A DNA stretch of 64,000 bases from Roseomonas sp. (lineage in GTDB: Bacteria > Pseudomonadota > Alphaproteobacteria > Acetobacterales > Acetobacteraceae). This document shows, piece by piece, positions 61,817-64,000 of the stretch. Positions within the stretch are counted from its first letter, which is position 1. Each line of letters opens with the position of its first letter. The DNA is taken from contig JAPSLO010000004.1 of NCBI GenBank assembly GCA_031180725.1, positions 372,001 through 436,000 of the forward strand, read 5' to 3'. The notes under the pieces were generated by a model. It was not told the origin of the DNA, made no database searches, and worked only from the letters and a program-made list of their open reading frames with translations. The translations under genes and the position numbers were made by a program.

Positions 61817-62674
61817 ATGGCAAAGCGAACAGACGAAGCTGCGGAACTCGGCCTGAACCTCGTCACGGTGCGGCGCACCCTGGCCGTGCTGGAGATGCTG
61901 GCGGATGCCAGGGAAGGCCTCTCCCTGTCCGAAATCGCGCGGCGCCTCGACGTGAACAAGAACATCGCGCTCCGCATCCTGATGACGCTGGAGGAGGAGA
62001 ACTATCTCTACCGGCATGCCGAGACGAAGCACTACTTCGCCGGCTTCAAGGTCAGCAATCTCGGCCTGCGCGTCCTGCGGAGCAACAGGCTGCAGGCCCA
62101 GTGCCAGCCCATCCTGCGCCAACTGGCCGAGGAATGCGGCGAGCTGGTGCTGTTCTCGGTCATGGATCATGGCGCGCCGCGCTGGGTCATGGCGGCCGTC
62201 GGCCGGCGGCAGAGACTGCAGATCGATCCGATGACGTCGCTGACGCCGCATGCCACGGCCACCGGCAAGGCCTGGCTTTCCACGCTGCCTGACGAGGAGG
62301 TGGCGAAGGTCGTCGGAGAGCGGCTTGAGCCGCTGACGCCCTTCACCGTCACAACGCTGGATGCCCTGCTGGGCCAGTTGGCGGAGATTCGCCGCACCGG
62401 CCTTGCAATCAGCAACCAGGAGAATGAGACGGGCATCGCCGCGGTCGCGACGCCGATCTGGGCCGCGGGCAGCGCGACGCAGGGCGCCGCGCGACGCTGC
62501 GTCGGCTTCGTCAGCATCACCGCCCCGGTCTCGCGCGCCACACCCCAGGATTTCGCGCGCTTCGGCGAGATGGTGCGCGCCTCCGCCGCCCGGCTCGGCG
62601 AAGCCTGGCCGCTGCCCGAGGCGGACGACTACGCCGCCACGGTGACCCAGATCCCGCAGGGTCTGATCCTCTGA
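61817..62674 (+). CDS. IclR-family transcriptional regulator
   Basis: 285 residues from the ATG at 61817; a GTG at 61769 is an alternative and no strong ribosome site was seen for either. Winged helix (LSLSEIARRLDVNKNIALRI) and IclR effector domain (LTPHATATGKAWLSTLPDEE, then SNQENETGIAAVATPIW). It probably controls the downstream Bug and hydrolase genes. Confidence 0.9.
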   Translation: MAKRTDEAAELGLNLVTVRRTLAVLEMLADAREGLSLSEIARRLDVNKNIALRILMTLEEENYLYRHAETKHYFAGFKVSNLGLRVLRSNRLQAQCQPILRQLAEECGELVLFSVMDHGAPRWVMAAVGRRQRLQIDPMTSLTPHATATGKAWLSTLPDEEVAKVVGERLEPLTPFTVTTLDALLGQLAEIRRTGLAISNQENETGIAAVATPIWAAGSATQGAARRCVGFVSITAPVSRATPQDFARFGEMVRASAARLGEAWPLPEADDYAATVTQIPQGLIL

Positions 62675-62797
62675 TCCAAGTTGACCGCGCCCCTCTGGCC
62701 CGTTTACGGTAACGGCGTTATCCAAAATGACGGTGGGCCCTCCGGGCACCTCCGTCGACGTACCGGCGCCCAAGCCGGACGACAGAGGGGAGACGTC

Positions 62798-63766
62798 ATG
62801 AGGTATCGAGCACGCCTGGGGCTCCTCGCCGGGACACTTCTGGCCCTGGTCTTCAGCCCACCGGCCCTGGCGCAGACCAACTGGGACCCGCGACGTCCCG
62901 TCCGGATCATCGTCGGCTTCGGGGCCGGCGGCACAACGGATGTCATCGGCCGTGCCGTCGCCAAGGCCATCGAGGCACAGCGTGGCTGGACCATCATCAC
63001 CGAGAACAAGGGGGGCGCCGGCGGCACCATCGCGGCGACGGAGATCCGCAACGCCCGGCCCGATGGGCTGACCATCGGCCTGTTCTCGACCTCGGTCTTC
63101 GGGCTCGATCCCCAGATCTCCGAAAGGCCGGGCTATGGGCCCGCCGACTTCGACTATCTCGGCACGATCGGATCCATCGAATATGCGCTGGTCGCCAACC
63201 GTGCGCTGCCGATCACCGATGTCGCCAGCATGGTCGCTTACGCTCGGCAGCGTGGCTTCCTGACGCTCAGCGCGACGGGGCGGCTGCAGGAACTCGTCGC
63301 CGGCCGGATGGCGCGGCAATTCGGTGTCGAGATCATCTCCGCCCAGACGCGCGGCTCGGCGGAATCGCTGCAGCTGGTGCTGGGCGGACATGCCGATGTG
63401 ACGATCTCAGGCGGGGTGCATGTGCCAGCGGTCCGCTCCGGCGACATCCGCTCCATCGCCGCGATCACCGATGCACGCCACGGCTATGCGCCGGAGGTGC
63501 CGACGCTGAAGGAGCAGGGCGTCGACATCGCGCTGCGCAACTACTTCATGTATGCCGGCCCGCGGAACCTGCCGCCGGAGGTGCGCGCCACCTGGGAAGC
63601 CGCGATCGACCAGGCCGTGGCGACGCCGGAGGTCGCGCAGGCCTTGACGCAGGCCTATAGCACCCGCGGCAATCTCGGCGGCGCGGGCTCCGCGCGCGAG
63701 ATCCAGGAGCAATCGGAGATCTGGGGCAGATGGCTGCGCGAGGCAGCGCCCGCCCGCTCGAATTGA
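62798..63766 (+). CDS. Bug/TctC-family solute receptor
   Basis: 322 residues from the ATG at 62798, preceded by AGAGGGGAG. Signal peptide (LGLLAGTLLALVFSPPALAQ), then VRIIVGFGAGGTTDVIGRAV, IITENKGGAGGTIAAT and a receptor core. The usual VPYRG motif reads SAQTRGSAESLQLVLGG, so the ligand set may differ. It is followed at 7 bases by a hydrolase gene. Confidence 0.9.
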   Translation: MRYRARLGLLAGTLLALVFSPPALAQTNWDPRRPVRIIVGFGAGGTTDVIGRAVAKAIEAQRGWTIITENKGGAGGTIAATEIRNARPDGLTIGLFSTSVFGLDPQISERPGYGPADFDYLGTIGSIEYALVANRALPITDVASMVAYARQRGFLTLSATGRLQELVAGRMARQFGVEIISAQTRGSAESLQLVLGGHADVTISGGVHVPAVRSGDIRSIAAITDARHGYAPEVPTLKEQGVDIALRNYFMYAGPRNLPPEVRATWEAAIDQAVATPEVAQALTQAYSTRGNLGGAGSAREIQEQSEIWGRWLREAAPARSN

Positions 63767-63773
63767 GGCAAGG

Positions 63774-64000
63774 ATGAAGGAAGGCATTGCCGCGCTGCCG
63801 GATGTCCGGCTGGCTTATTGGGACACCGGCGGCGACGGCGAAGCCGTGGTGCTGCTGCACGCGGGCACCGGCAGCAAGGCCGTATGGGACTACCAGATCC
63901 CTGCCCTGACCGGCGCCGGCTATCGGGTGATCGGCTATTCCCGGCGCGGGCATCTCGGCTCCGATCCGGGGCCGGAGGACGCGCCGGGTACCGGCAGCGG
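63774..64000 (+). CDS. Alpha/beta hydrolase, N-terminal part (cut by window edge)
   Basis: At least 75 residues from the ATG at 63774 (AAGG upstream). Visible features: LAYWDTGGDGEAVVLLHAGT (oxyanion strand with HAG) and VIGYSRRGHLGSDPG, typical of the first part of alpha/beta hydrolases. The nucleophile elbow and the rest lie beyond the window. Confidence 0.75.
   Translation, partial: MKEGIAALPDVRLAYWDTGGDGEAVVLLHAGTGSKAVWDYQIPALTGAGYRVIGYSRRGHLGSDPGPEDAPGTGS

Overview
The window is a GC-rich bacterial chromosome segment. Its gene content fits an Acetobacteraceae/Roseomonas-like alphaproteobacterium: a full alphaproteobacterial-type tad/cpa pilus locus, an HWE-family histidine kinase, and several orphan Bug-type (tripartite tricarboxylate) solute receptors. 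The taxonomic call is inference. No rRNA, tRNA, CRISPR array or intact insertion sequence was seen.

Layout. (1) 1-1672: 3' part of a PAS/HWE sensor kinase cut by the window edge. (2) 1885-13446: Flp/Tad pilus locus. flp-cpaA-cpaB-cpaC-cpaD-cpaE-cpaF(tadA)-tadB-tadC-tadD run leftward, and a TadG-like protein plus two TadE-type pseudopilins run rightward from a shared promoter region. (3) 13625-15317: an ATP-grasp ligase and an extensin-like protein. (4) 15342-21115: accessory catabolic genes (lactonase-like MBL, HIBADH-type dehydrogenase, Bug receptor, TauD-type dioxygenase), followed by a decayed stretch with a Bug/ABC-permease deletion chimera, a frameshift, and the tail of an amidohydrolase gene. 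(5) 21155-34892: one long leftward operon with hydantoinase/oxoprolinase A and B, a peptide-type ABC importer with a permease-ATPase fusion, an SDR, an HcnABC/opine-oxidase-like FeS/FAD/FAD set and an enolase-superfamily enzyme, with a divergent IclR regulator. (6) 35921-44108: sugar/polyol cluster with YihT-like aldolase, YihV-like kinase, zinc dehydrogenase, two permeases and a binding protein, a divergent DeoR regulator and a mannitol-dehydrogenase-family enzyme. (7) 44214-57215: protocatechuate-3,4-dioxygenase-like PcaHG with MarR, an HMG-CoA-lyase-like enzyme, three enoyl-CoA hydratases, a CoA-transferase, an AMP-forming CoA ligase, a SucCD-like ligase, an FMN enzyme and two Bug receptors. 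The promoters here share a GTTGA-N5-TCAAC inverted repeat. (8) 57230-61764: PaoABC-like molybdenum aldehyde oxidoreductase with a divergent TetR regulator and two matching operators. (9) 61817-64000: IclR regulator, Bug receptor, and the start of an alpha/beta hydrolase.

The strongest candidate for a new system is region 7. It has intradiol ring cleavage but none of the usual pcaB/C/D lactone-branch genes. Instead it has a complete CoA-thioester toolkit with an HMG-CoA-lyase-type enzyme, apparently under one MarR-family repressor. I propose that the ring-cleavage product is processed as CoA esters, possibly via a homocitryl-CoA-like intermediate. Region 6 is second: it pairs kinase and aldolase homologues of sulfoglycolysis with a polyol dehydrogenase and an ABC importer. 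Regions 5 and 8 are coherent catabolic operons of unknown substrate.
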